This document shows, piece by piece, positions 45,467 to 56,700 of a stretch of 64,000 nucleotides of DNA. Made by a program: the position numbers and the translations under genes. Where the stretch lies: NCBI RefSeq assembly GCF_002999335.1, contig NW_020312700.1:310001-374000 (forward strand), written 5' to 3'. Source of the DNA: Cyclospora cayetanensis (lineage: Eukaryota > Apicomplexa > Conoidasida > Eucoccidiorida > Eimeriidae). A model generated the notes under the pieces. The model saw nothing but the letters and a program-made list of their open reading frames with translations, was not told the origin of the DNA and searched no databases. Numbering within the stretch: position 1 is the stretch's first letter; each line of letters starts with the position of its first letter.

Positions 45467-48400
45467 ATGGAAGACCCCCGAGCCGAATGTCTCTCCCGTT
45501 CAATAGCTGACTCCGGTGAGGAGTGGGCGGGTTGTAATTCTCTGTCTTCTTCGATGCAGTCCTTGCTGGTTTGTCGCTGCTGCCTCACTTGGTTGAAGAC
45601 AGTGGATGCTATAGTCCCTCTTATGAGCACCTGCATCCCTTGGGCTTCGACATTGAAGCACCAGATTCTATCAGGGTCTGTACCTGTAGTGATATCCCTT
45701 TCCTGTGTTCAAGCGCTGTCTCAGCTGCCACCCCAGCAGCGGGGCTCCCTGGTTTGTCTACTTGCTCGAGCTGCAGAGACCTCTCTCTTTCTGGACTTTT
45801 CGCGGAGTGCAGGCTTGTCAGCCCTGCAGGGCCCAGCCGCTTCCTTAGGTCGAACCCTGTTCTCCCGTATGCGCTTTGCTGTTGAGCTGTCGGTGGATCT
45901 CGAGGAATGGGACCTTTCCCTTGGTGGGTTTGTCGCAGAATTGTGCAAACTTATTGCCCGCAGTGGAGCCCGCCTCGAATCGCTGCAACTCAGAGGATCC
46001 GTTCTTCATCAACGCATGAGGGTCATCCTTGCATCCGGATGCCGTCTTGACACCTCCCACAAATTGTCAGAATACCCTAGCCCCAGAAGCTGGAGCAGCA
46101 GCGGGTGGGATCCACCGATAGTTGAGAGCACAGACCACCAGGAGGGCTTCGAGATTTGTGCTCAGCTTACCCATTCACGTGGCAAATGGGAGGAAGCTCA
46201 GTCAATGAGCAGTAACGATCCCCCTTCTTCATCTCTTCCGCCTTCCCCGTCTGCATGCGCAACGGTGCAGAAAGCCCCACTTGCAGCCTTAGCACCAACA
46301 GCACTGGCAGAAGGGAATCTGCCTTCTGCTGCTGCCTCTATGGAAAGCGTGTCGAGTAAGCCTGGTGGGGGCTATGCAATCCAGCGGCCATCTTGGATGT
46401 CGGGTCTTGCAAAAGAGCCCCACGAGCAACAAAGAACATCGCGGACGCTGTTTTCGCTGCCCAGCCTTAAGCGACTGACGGTTGAGGGGTTTCAGCTGCT
46501 GGAGTTTTTTGACGTGCCTGGGCTTCTGGAGCACGCCATGACCCTTACGTCGGAAGTTCTGAAGAACGAGTCGGCGCATAGTGGTAGACTGGGGAGGACC
46601 CCACTTGAGCGGAATACCTTTGCTCAACAGGGGCCCCTGCAACTTCCTGTTCATAGGCATTGGGGGGCAGACATTTCGTATATCCATCCTTGTCTTGCTG
46701 TTCGATTTGCTACTCTGAACTACAGCCACCTCCGGACAATGCAGGTGGCGGGATTCCTACTCCCAGTAGCAAAGGCGGGCATCATCAGGTGGATCAGGAG
46801 AGCGCTAGCTTGCGATTGCACCCGCTGCGCCCCGAGCGAGCAACCACACGGAGCCCGAACCGGAGCAGCCGCCGACAAAAACCCCTCCAAGGAGGACAAA
46901 AGCATGGCACGTGGCCCACAGGAAAGGGTCCTTGGGGGCCCCCGGTACGGGCAGACCTTAGAGGTCCAGTGCCACGAATGCGTGGAACTGCAGCAGAGTG
47001 AAACAGGGAGAGAGGCTTGGGGCGGTCCTCCACGCATGCCAGCACTGCAGTTATTGCGAGTGGACGATATCACTTTCCTCGCTTTTGTCTCATCTCCTAG
47101 GCTGCAGCAGCTCGAGGTGAACGTCTGCGCGAGCGGAGAATGGCCCCTTTTGTTGGAGTTCCTTCGAATGTATGGCACTCACCTAAAGGTACTCTGTGTG
47201 TGGGCAGAAGACCTGCCACCCACATGGCTTGGGCCAGCTAATCAATCCGAGAAATATGAAGGCATGGGTATCTGCGGGTCTACACCAGAGACAATGCTAC
47301 TCGTATCCTACATTCAGCGGCGGGGCCTCCCCGAGGGCTTCTCCCACAAGACTTGCGTGTACAATCCGTGGGGTGTGCGCAGAGCCTCTGGCAACTGGTT
47401 AGGATCCCCCACCCTGCCAGAATTGGTGAGCCTGAAGGGCCCCAGCTGTATACTTGCAGAGTTGAGTGCCTTTCCACGCGCGCTGCCATCCCTCCGGCAA
47501 TTAGACACCTGGGGTGATAAGGGGAGGCTCACAGAGTTTCTAAGGGAGAAACGGCATGTGGAAACAGTACGTATCCGAGGCACCAACCACAGTGATGACG
47601 CATTCCGATGGCTTGGAACCAGCAACGCCCGTAACGGAGGGGGAGACGAGTCTCAGCCTTCCTTCATGGGGCTCCCCCCCAAATCCCATCCTTTCAGACT
47701 TTCTCCGTCAGTCACCCCTATGCGGGAAGCACTCGCGATCAAGGAATACTCCGGGCCAGGAGTTCCCTTGGAAGCCTCCATGCTCTGTCCTAGACTCACC
47801 AAGCTCGAAGTGAGTGAGAGAGACCAACAAGGGCTCTTGCCTATTCGAGTGTATGATGAGCATGTGAATGCAAGCACAGAGGGTTGGTTAAAAAAGAGAA
47901 AGATATCAGAATGAAGCATTCATTACTCTTTCCTTTGCCTCTCCTGAGGTCAAATGGGCGTGTTTACTTAACGCGTTCCACTGCGTCTTCCGTGTACAGT
48001 CGTACTTGCTTGATACATATCTTAATGGCATCCTTGTCTTCTGTCCTATCTCTGCTTTTCTTGCAGCTAACCGAGCGAGCCGATCTAGCGGACCGCTTTC
48101 TCCTAAATGGTGGAGCACCCCAGTTGGAGGTATTGCTCTATGCTGGCCGCTTGACAGTACCGCGGGAAGACCTCGCGGAGGCCTCCCGGAGCCTTCGACG
48201 CCTCAGAGTGCTGCATGCATTCGTCTTGGATGTCGCCAACTTCACAAATTATACTTGCAATGTGCATGCAGCAGAGCGCTCTGCCTCCTCTCTTGCGTGC
48301 CAGAGTCTCACCATTGACCCTATGGGCGTCTCTTCTCCACCAGGGGGATCTTACTCTCCCGGAACGGACGAAGAGAAGACTTCGGACAGCCCCTGTACTG

Positions 48401-48690
48401 TCTCCACAGGAGGAGCGTTCCTTGATGGTTTACAGCAATTGTACGTGCACCGCCTCATGACATCTCCCGCAACATTCACCGAATACTTAAGGGCTGCAAG
48501 ACGGCTGCGCATGGTTGGGTTCCAGCGATGCCTCGGAATCAGTTTGTTTGCTATCGTTTGCACACTGGAGTCTTTTGGTTTCAAGAGACTTGAACAAGAT
48601 ATACTACCAAACCCTGAATGCAGGGCCTTTGCACACTTCCTAGAGAGGGGCGTCCCCGATAGGTTTATTGTGCTTAAGAGGGATGACTGA
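45467..48690 (+). CDS. Leucine-rich-repeat-like hypothetical protein
   Basis: Two exons, 45467-47809 and 48067-48690, separated by a 257-bp intron (GAA/GTGAGT donor, TTTTCTTGCAG acceptor), join in phase 0 to give 988 residues. Irregular leucine-rich segments recur, of the type LESLQLRGS, LPSLKRLTVEGFQLLEFF, MPALQLLRVDDITFL, LQQLEVNVC, LPSLRQLDTWGD, LTKLE-LTERADL and LQQLYVHRL. They are separated by Ser/Pro-rich low-complexity loops. This is the layout of diverged LRR proteins, often adaptor or F-box type. A Trp/Cys-containing helical N-terminus (residues about 30-60) could be an F-box remnant, but I cannot confirm one. No signal peptide or membrane segment is visible. Function is unknown. Confidence 0.7.
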
Positions 48691-49862
48691 AGGCACGGGG
48701 ACATGGAAGAGGAGATTCACCTCAGTCCGCAAGCGCTCCCACTGAAAACCGGCGACTAAGAATTGCTGCCAAACGGAGAAGGCGAAAATGCCCCCACATG
48801 CAACAGGTTTACAAGCGTATAAGGGACAACAACACAAGGATAGGACGAAATCACGGAGAATAAAAAGTGTTTTTACTGTGTATAATAGAGTATGAAATAT
48901 GGTGTATGTGTGTTGCAGTAATATCATTGGGAAGTGCAGGTTATTTGAGCCACGCTGGTTGCCCTTAATAATGAAGCCCTAAGTGCTTCTGCCCCCCCCG
49001 CCGCTCTTCTGCTTTTCAAAAATCTTGATACATGAAGATGCATCCATCTTCCGCGATCAACAAAATGTACAGTTTACCCCACTCTGCAGACTTCCCACGC
49101 AGTCGAGCATCCAGCTTCGCTGGGGAGATCCGCAGAGGAATTGGTCCCCTGGGAAGACATTCAAGGCTCACATCTCAAGGCCCCCAGTCCATCAAGTCAT
49201 GACGTCTTCGGGGCTCCTATGGATGACTTGAAGTGGTTTGAGTGGCCTTAGCGTCAGTCGGTTTGTCGTGTGATGCACCTCTCTTTGCGCTTAACGAAAA
49301 TACAGGATGCATGCCATACTTACACTGCTGCAGCTTTGCTTGTGTCGCACAGCCAGTTTAGCAATATGGCTGGTGCAGTTTCTAGATTAGGCCCGGAACG
49401 AGTTCCTCTTCACTGGTGGAAAGCCAAGGGTCTGGGGGCTCCCTGAGATCAAAAGCGTACGGCAGCTGTGTTCCCGAAGTATGTGTGAGACTTAGCACGA
49501 GTATACAAGTATGGAAAGTGACCTGGGGCACACAGGGCTGTGGTAGCTGGATGACCCCAAACATCGTATAGGCATGATCTGTTCACACCTATGCATCTAC
49601 AGCAGTAGATATGTGCACCAAAGTCCGCTAATACATGCATGTATACTCGTTTATAGGCGTATTTGCACGTGTAAATTTTGGCTTTCCCACATACTGACAA
49701 ACATATGCAAAGCTTTAGATTGTTATGACTCGTAAAACTTAAACACAGCTGGAAACGTTTGGACATATATCCTTACACGTACACATACATCCACACATTT
49801 AAGATATACCTGCACAGGTAGATCTGCGTTGAAGTCAGCTATACACTGTTACCCTCAGGTGT
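48691..49862. other. Intergenic, no feature seen
   Basis: About 1.2 kb between two convergent genes. The DNA is AT-richer, with ACATACA-type simple sequence around 49780. No coding signal. Confidence 0.5.
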
Positions 49863-52800
49863 CTACATGGAACCAAATAATTTCAACACATACCTTTGCT
49901 GTGAGAGAATCGCACTGCGCTGTTGTATGTCTTGGGGTGAGGGCAGAGTGTCCAAACAGAGAGGTCCAAGGTGACCATCTCGGAACAAGTTCAAGAAGAA
50001 AAGAAAACCGCGAGAGAGATCAACTGGTGGCAGACTGAGGCGCTCATGCTTGCGTCCCAATGTCATGCAAATGTGCCGAGATACCTGCACAAAGTGACAA
50101 AAAGGTAGAGCGCCGTAGACGAGGGGTGTAGAGCAGAGAACGTGAGATGACTTGCGGTGCCCCGAAATGAGAATGAGAAAAGACACACCACAAGGAGAGG
50201 TAGAGGGGAAGAGAAGGCGAAAAGAGGCTAGCCCATAGGGGAACTGACAGAACAAACTATACAAAATCGCCCGAGGCAAGAAGCATGCAACGCCAGGGGA
50301 GATCACAAAGCATAAAACCGTAGAGGGAAGGAAGGAGAGGGAGAGAGAACGAGACAGACGCAAAGATACACAGAAAACCCATAAGCTGCTCAGCACGCTG
50401 AAATGCCATGCCTCATATATATCGTTAGTAGGCGCCTTGAGACCTAAGACCTGAACATAATCAAACTGCCTCTTCTTGTTCAAGTGAAATAGCACAAAAT
50501 CCGCCGCCAACTCCTCGCCAACCAAGCGCTCAGGTAAGATGCCCAGGACTCCAAAGACTAGACTGCTACGCGGATCGCATTTTCTGCAGCACACACCATC
50601 AGTATACGATAAAATGAATAGTCGTAAAGTCCAAGACTAAGGTGACAGCAACGGCACAACTCAGCAAATGCACAGAGGGGAGCTGCGCTATGTTGGACAG
50701 AGAAACCTAGTTAACCCACATATCAAACCTATTACAGATGAATGGAAGAATTGACTCTGTGCAACCCACCCTTAAGCAGAAATGTTTGTTAGGGTGTACA
50801 CATGCATGTCATGCAATATTTATAGGTGGATCTGTATAAGACTCAGGTTAAATGTTTTATAGTGAAATATATCGGGCCCAGACAGCACAAACATTTTCAT
50901 GAGCTCCACGAGATTCACGTGACCACGGATATGCATGCACAAACGCAGCAGTGGATAAGCTAAGATATATGATTGCATGACAAGTAATATATGCGCCCGG
51001 ACGCACTGCCAAGCCACAGCTGACTTCGCGCGTGTAAATCAAGCGCTGAAATGCCTAGTGGCAAAGCCCATACACACTCTCCTAATTTGTATACACACTG
51101 AGATATACATGTCCAATGCGCGTCAATATATGTATATATATGCATAAATGTATACACGCCCTCTAATGTATATTTTTTACAGACTCGAGTAGCACAAGAT
51201 CCACCACTTGGCGCTCTGGAGTCCTGCACGAGCTGTGAAGGGGCGGCGTCCATTGATCTTCAGTGCAATGCGTCCACAATCAAGGACCCTTCACAGTATT
51301 GGAGCAAGGAATTTGATTTTTCGTGGATGCATCGGACGTCGTGTGCAGATACAGAAGGACATAGCAATCAAAAAGCTAAAAACATTTTATTTGACTGTAA
51401 CACCAGACAGACGGCCCAAAGCCCTAGACGCCAAACCCTAAGCATACTGTTTACTTGGGAAGCAAAATGCCCGGGGAGTCAAGACAATAGACCCGGGGTT
51501 TGTTGGTTAGTTGGAACGCCTGCACTTCCTTAGTGACCCCCGGCAATTTTCCTGTCTTGGCTGCAGTTCGCTCTGAGCAGAAACAACAGAATCAGCAAGA
51601 AGAGTCATATTTTGTAGAAGAAGGTATTGAAAGCAGCCGTAGGGTAGTTTGTTCACAGAGTTTCCAAAAAACCAGTGTCGTAACTATGTTGGTCACAGAT
51701 TGCACCTGCCCAACTGGACCCATAACTATGGACGCTGGCCTGATCTCGATCCAGTTTCAGCTTGCCCTTTAGAATTTTTAAGCAAGGCAAGACACTTCTT
51801 TACATCTACTGTTACTGCGTGCGAAGCTGCGGATGTAACCGGCTACAGCCCGATGCTTGTAGAACTCACTAACGCCTTGCACAAGCTGGTTGCCCGGTTT
51901 TCCGTGAAAACTCGCCTGCGAAATCCAGCGCAATACAAAAAGAAACACGCTTCGAACCCAGAGCAAAGCAAGGGCTTTAAAGGATGAGAAACAAGCAGCC
52001 CGAAATAGTGTGTGATCATATTTTAATCCATCTGCTTCCACAAAGCTCAACCTCTAAAGATAGATTCCTGATTTGTGTGTATGTGTTTAGCACTGTGGTC
52101 ACCGAAAAAGCGAGCTGCTTTAAGGCATTAAGGATAGAGGATTTTCCAGTATTTGGAAGGCCCGCGAGCAGCATCCAGCGTCCAATGCTGCCAAATTTGG
52201 GGGCTGGTGTTCCCAGCAACCACTCTGTTACAAGGTGAAGGCCATCCCTCGACCGAGCGGAGGCCAGGATACACTGCGACACACGAGCACGAAGCTTGAT
52301 CCGACGTACCTACACGTACTATAAGACTGAAGAGGAATAGTAAAAAAAGTAGGCTTCCTAGCGCACAGAAATGAAGCAAGACAGGCACCCGCAGGCCCAT
52401 GCAGGTGCAGCTGTAAGGCATGAGCACTTGGACACCTTGAGCCTAGACGATACGGCTCGAAAAAACCTTCGAATTACCTTGAGGCCTGCCGCCTGAAGAA
52501 GTTCTTGAGCCTTCTGAAGTAGAAGCACAAGAGGCAACTTCGTTTCCTGTGCCTTGGCCATATGTTCTCAAGGCATTCTGAACCCGAACCTTCCTTTACA
52601 CGACAAAGGCTGTAAACTGTCTGCACAGATCTACGGCCCAACCCTTTCTGCCTACCTTAGCGTCCGAAGATTCCACAAGGTCACATTTGTTGAGCACAAC
52701 GAGGCGTTGCATATCTTTTGAGGCCTTTAGGGGCTCCAGGCAGCCGCTTGAGGTCAGGGGCGCCCTCGCGTCCCTGACCTGCATGCAGCGCAAAAGCAAA

Positions 52801-53202
52801 ACCACATCCACAATACTGTTCCCAGCATATTACTCGCAGAAGCCTCATATACCAAGCAGCACAATGGCCACACAAACAGTAGGGAAGGCCGGATAATACC
52901 TCAAGAAGGCAATCCAGATCCCCTATTTTCTTCTGTAACTGCAGAAGGCCCCGCGACATGTGCGGCGGAAAGTACGGGGTCCTCTCAGCATCCCGAGAAA
53001 ACCATAAGCGAGGAGAGAACTCAGGATATTGATCTGTTTTCCTGAGGTAAGCCTCCTTCGGAGTGTCCTTCTGGGGGCCCCCCGCAGCGTCTGAGAGAGG
53101 CTTGCGTCTTTGAGCCCCTCGAGGGGCCAGCAGGAAGTCGCTGGCCAGGGGGCCACCAGAGGCCCCCAAAGATCGAACCTTCTGGGCGGCCTTTCCGCGC
53201 AT
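49863..53202 (-). CDS. MTG1: MTG1/YlqF-family circularly permuted GTPase
   Basis: Seven exons (52900-53202, 52656-52778, 52478-52546, 52103-52273, 51455-51555, 50397-50583, 49863-50084) give about 391 residues in frame. These GTPases act in late large-subunit assembly of mitochondrial or plastid ribosomes. The permuted order is clear: FPPHMSRGL (N-terminal HM motif), VRDARAPLTS (102-111), G4 NKCD (131-134), G5-like LASAR, G1 GLPNTGKSS (203-211), PGVT (227-230), G3 DSPG (248-251), then the C-terminal domain VGEELAADFVLFHLNKKRQF and FLNLFRDGHLG. Typical length is about 330. The extra residues are an Arg/Gly/Ala-rich N-terminal extension, possibly an organelle signal. Uncertain points: the exact start of exon 3 (52546 or 52552), the acceptor of exon 5 (a non-CAG site) and the exon 6 donor (50397 or 50379). 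The long intron 51556-52102 might hide a further exon. Confidence 0.86.
50585..51454 (-). other. Long MTG1 intron
   Basis: The 871-bp intron between exons 5 and 6 (donor AA/GTAAAC, acceptor GTGCTGCAG). It is AT-rich with TATATGTATATATATG around 51130. No exon-like frame matching the family was seen inside. Confidence 0.6.
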
Positions 53203-53798
53203 TCAGGCTGGTGGTGGGGCCCCCTTCAAGGCAGCGCGAGCAGGTACGGTGAGGTCTTGTGGAAACAAGCGAGCTTTAGCACCGAGATAGGAGATCTACA
53301 AATACTCTGGAGAAGTGAAAGGCCACACATGTTGTGGAGAGCAGATAGAGCCACCAACAGGCAAACGAGGCCACACCATCGACGGACTGAACCAACCTTG
53401 TCACCCGACGCCTCCTATTGTTTTGATTGAAAGAGCAAATCCGGTGTCTTGATTTCCACTAAATATGAATAAGTTGCATCAGACTTAAGCAAAAATGGCC
53501 TCGAGTGCCGCCGGTTCTCCTCCACCGCCATTCTGGGGGCCCCTTGGGTGTCCCTTTCCATTGAACTAGGATCTTCCCGACTGCGGGGAGTGGGGCCCCC
53601 GTCGACAGTCCTCGGGGGGGCCGGATCTTCCACAAGCGATATTTTCATTCCGTGTCATTTGCCGTATCTCTGCAGTTCATTGCAGAAACGATCACTTTCC
53701 GGGGCCTCCTTTCCGGGTTAACCGGCGGGACTCTGGGGCCCCACAGGTCCAGAGAGCTTTGAGGCTTCCTTCACTGCAGTAGGGGCATTCACAACAGA
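53203..53798. promoter_or_regulatory. Divergent intergenic region
   Basis: 596 bp between two start codons. It contains four GGGGCCCC palindromes (about 53217, 53537, 53592, 53733). It probably includes both promoters. No TATA-like or other defined element can be chosen with confidence. Confidence 0.4.
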
Positions 53799-56700
53799 AT
53801 GGCTACCTCAGCGAGCTCCTTTGGAGCTGCAACTGCAGTGTCGCTGCACAAGGCGGGCAAGGCCCTAGAGGCTTACCTGTCGGGCTCCCTGGACTGCCAG
53901 CAGCTACTGGGGTGTTTTTACGCATCAGCTCCTGGGAGGCGCGCATTTATTGAGCAAGCTGTAGCATCGCAAACGGCAGCCCGACCGAAGCCTCTCCATG
54001 CACAACTTGCCGCCTTCGCCGGGTTGCTGTCGAGAGCTCTGGAGGCTTTCGCCGAAGCTGAAACGGCGGATGAGGGCCCCCAAGAAGGGCGGCTACCAAC
54101 ACAACCCCTCGAAGAAGTAGTGTTCGCAGGCATTTGTGCAACAGAATTCTGGCTGCAGCACGTGCAGCAGCTGATGGCACTCGAGACTGCAGCAGCAGCA
54201 GTATCCGTCGCAGATGGAGACGGTCCCTCAGAGACAGGCGTGGTGTATAAGGAGCTCGAGCGCCTAGTAGGCCCGATCGCTGCTGCAGCTGCAGCACCAA
54301 AGGTAGGGAAACTCCATCCCAATGCTTTTTCCCAACAGAGTAGGTGCTGCCGTGTCCGTCAGACCTGCAGCTGATTGCACGTCTACTAAGTGTATCTCTT
54401 GTGTTGCTGTGGTTGCTGATGACGCTGCAGCTGCCGCTACACACGCGAAAGACAGCTGTCGACGTGTTGCTGCTAATGGCTGTCATAGCACTTGGGGGTC
54501 CCGAGGGGGTCTTTCAGGGGGGGCCGCGTGAGCAGCGGAATCACACCCAGCAGAGTGGTGTGACAAGAAGGAGACAGGCTTTGCGGCGAGTTCTACGAAA
54601 GGCTCTTGACGGAATCCTTTCAGCCTCTGGGGAGGGAGCTGATGGGGCCTCAGATGCTATGCGGGTACGGTATTTAACCGAGCTAGTCGCTGTTGCAGGC
54701 GTCCCATCGCTGCTTGTGGTGCTGCTCTTCCCTTAGCGACTGCTACTTATGCTGCTGCGCTTGTGCAGGAAAAGGCGGTGGCCGCACTGCATACCATGCT
54801 GCACTGGCAAGGGGCGGCTCGGGGGCCCATGAGGGCTGCCCTGGGGCCCCTGGCTCCTGGCTTGCTTGGGATCGCCCAGAAAGGCGCACTAATGAAGTCA
54901 GACCTCACCGCCGCTGTGAGTCCGACACATTCAACCCTAGACCCTTTAGACACAAGTCTTCGATCACAAGCCTTTGGCACCAGAACATTGGTGCCAAGTA
55001 TGCGCCAGATCCTTGAGAGTCTCTGAATCCGTGAGAGGTTGTGGATCCTCCCTCTGAGAAAGGAATTTGAGCCTAGAAGAGAAAGGTCCCCGTGTCCTTC
55101 CATCCGCCATATGTTCTGGGCTGGCTGCAGCTGGGTCGTTCGTTGCTCTGTCGCTTAACATGGATCTGGCGGCCTTCGCCTAGGCATGGGGATCAAGCGC
55201 AGCAGGAGCACCAGCAAAGGCAACTGCACTCTATGAGTGGCGGCTGTCTCTTTTCTGAAGTCCTTAACAGCGCACAGCAAAGTGTCAAGGGCCTTCTGGA
55301 GGCCTCCAATGCGCGCGCTCTCCATGGGGACTCTGCGGATGGCCCCCAGAAGGTCTTTTCTCAGGGTCCCGAACGCTTTCTCTTGCTGAGATCTCTTCAG
55401 CTTATCCGAGATCTTCTTCTCTGCGGTCCGCTACTGCTCATTCTGGTTCTCTTGCTGCTGATACGCACGTTCTGACCACCGCTGTCGCTGCTGACTTGTG
55501 GTGTTTTAGCGTCTTTCGCCGTCATCCTGGTGATTTCTACTCTGTCTAGGCGTTTAAATAGGCCTTGATGTTTTTAATGCCAATTGCGACGCTAATGCAG
55601 GCGGGGGCCAGACCTTCCCTCTTCAGGGCGCAGTTTCTTCTTCGCTCTCTCAGCTTGAGGCAGATGGTGGTCGCTTCGTGCTGCTTAATACGCAAAGTCT
55701 GGGAGAAACGCTTCTGGCTGCTGCTACCAGCTGCTGCGAGGTTTTTGCTGCCAGTGTCTCTGCCGCAGCAGCGACTTTGGCGAACAGTGCCACAAAGCAC
55801 CCTTCGGCATCCGATACGCAGCTACAGCGGAGAAGCGAGGCATCACAACAGAAGGAGCCGCCGCCTACGCAGCAGAGGCCTACGAGGAGGGGTGGTAAGG
55901 GAAGTCAAAAGAAGTGGAAGAAGCAAATGCAGCAGTTGCAACAACAGAAGCAGCAGCAGCATGAGCCAGGTCTTCCGCCTCCTGTAGTCCTTGAGAGCAG
56001 CAGCAGCTCTGAGGGGGAGAGCAGTGGCGCAGGGAGTGCTGCCGACAGTGATAGCAGCACCGTCAGCGGCAAAAAGAAATGCGGGAAGCGCGGCAAAACC
56101 AATCATGGTAGCAGAGCAGCAGTAGCGGCAGCAGCAGCAAGCCTCATGGCGAGTCAGTTGGATGAGCTGTCTGAAGCTGAGCTGTCAGCAACGAACGCTG
56201 CAGCTCTAGAAGCTGCAGTGCAAGCAGCGGGAGCCCTTGCGGAGGTTGGAGGTTCTGGGGGTGTCCTACCTTGCTTGCAAGTTTTCTGCTCCTTCCTAGA
56301 GACGCTTCTTAGGTGGGCCAACACGCCTCGAGGTGCTAGGGGCGTCTTTGGTTAATTCCAAGATAATTGCAAAGTAGCTAGGTTCACAACTTCCAAAGCG
56401 TTGTTGTTTCCGCGCGCAGCTGTATGAGTGCGTCGTTCTCTTGTTGCACACCTTCTCATTGTATCAGATTACTCACTGTGATGTATCTTCAGAGCGCAAG
56501 TGCATTATATGACATGCGCTTCTTGTTTGACAATGCAGTGGCACATCTGAAACTTTGCTCACTTATTGGCCTCTCGGCTATGGCCGCAGGGAGGAGCTCT
56601 TTCTTGTGGTTGTCTGTTACTGCGTATCGATGCGGTTGCTCTATGGGCAGGGCGTTAGTGCGAGTATGCCTGCATGCATTGTTACCTTCCCCTTTACTGC

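Noticed and set aside
45840..45870. GGTCGAACCC T-loop-like motif
   Set aside because: It lies inside the LRR-like coding exon and no cloverleaf can be folded around it.
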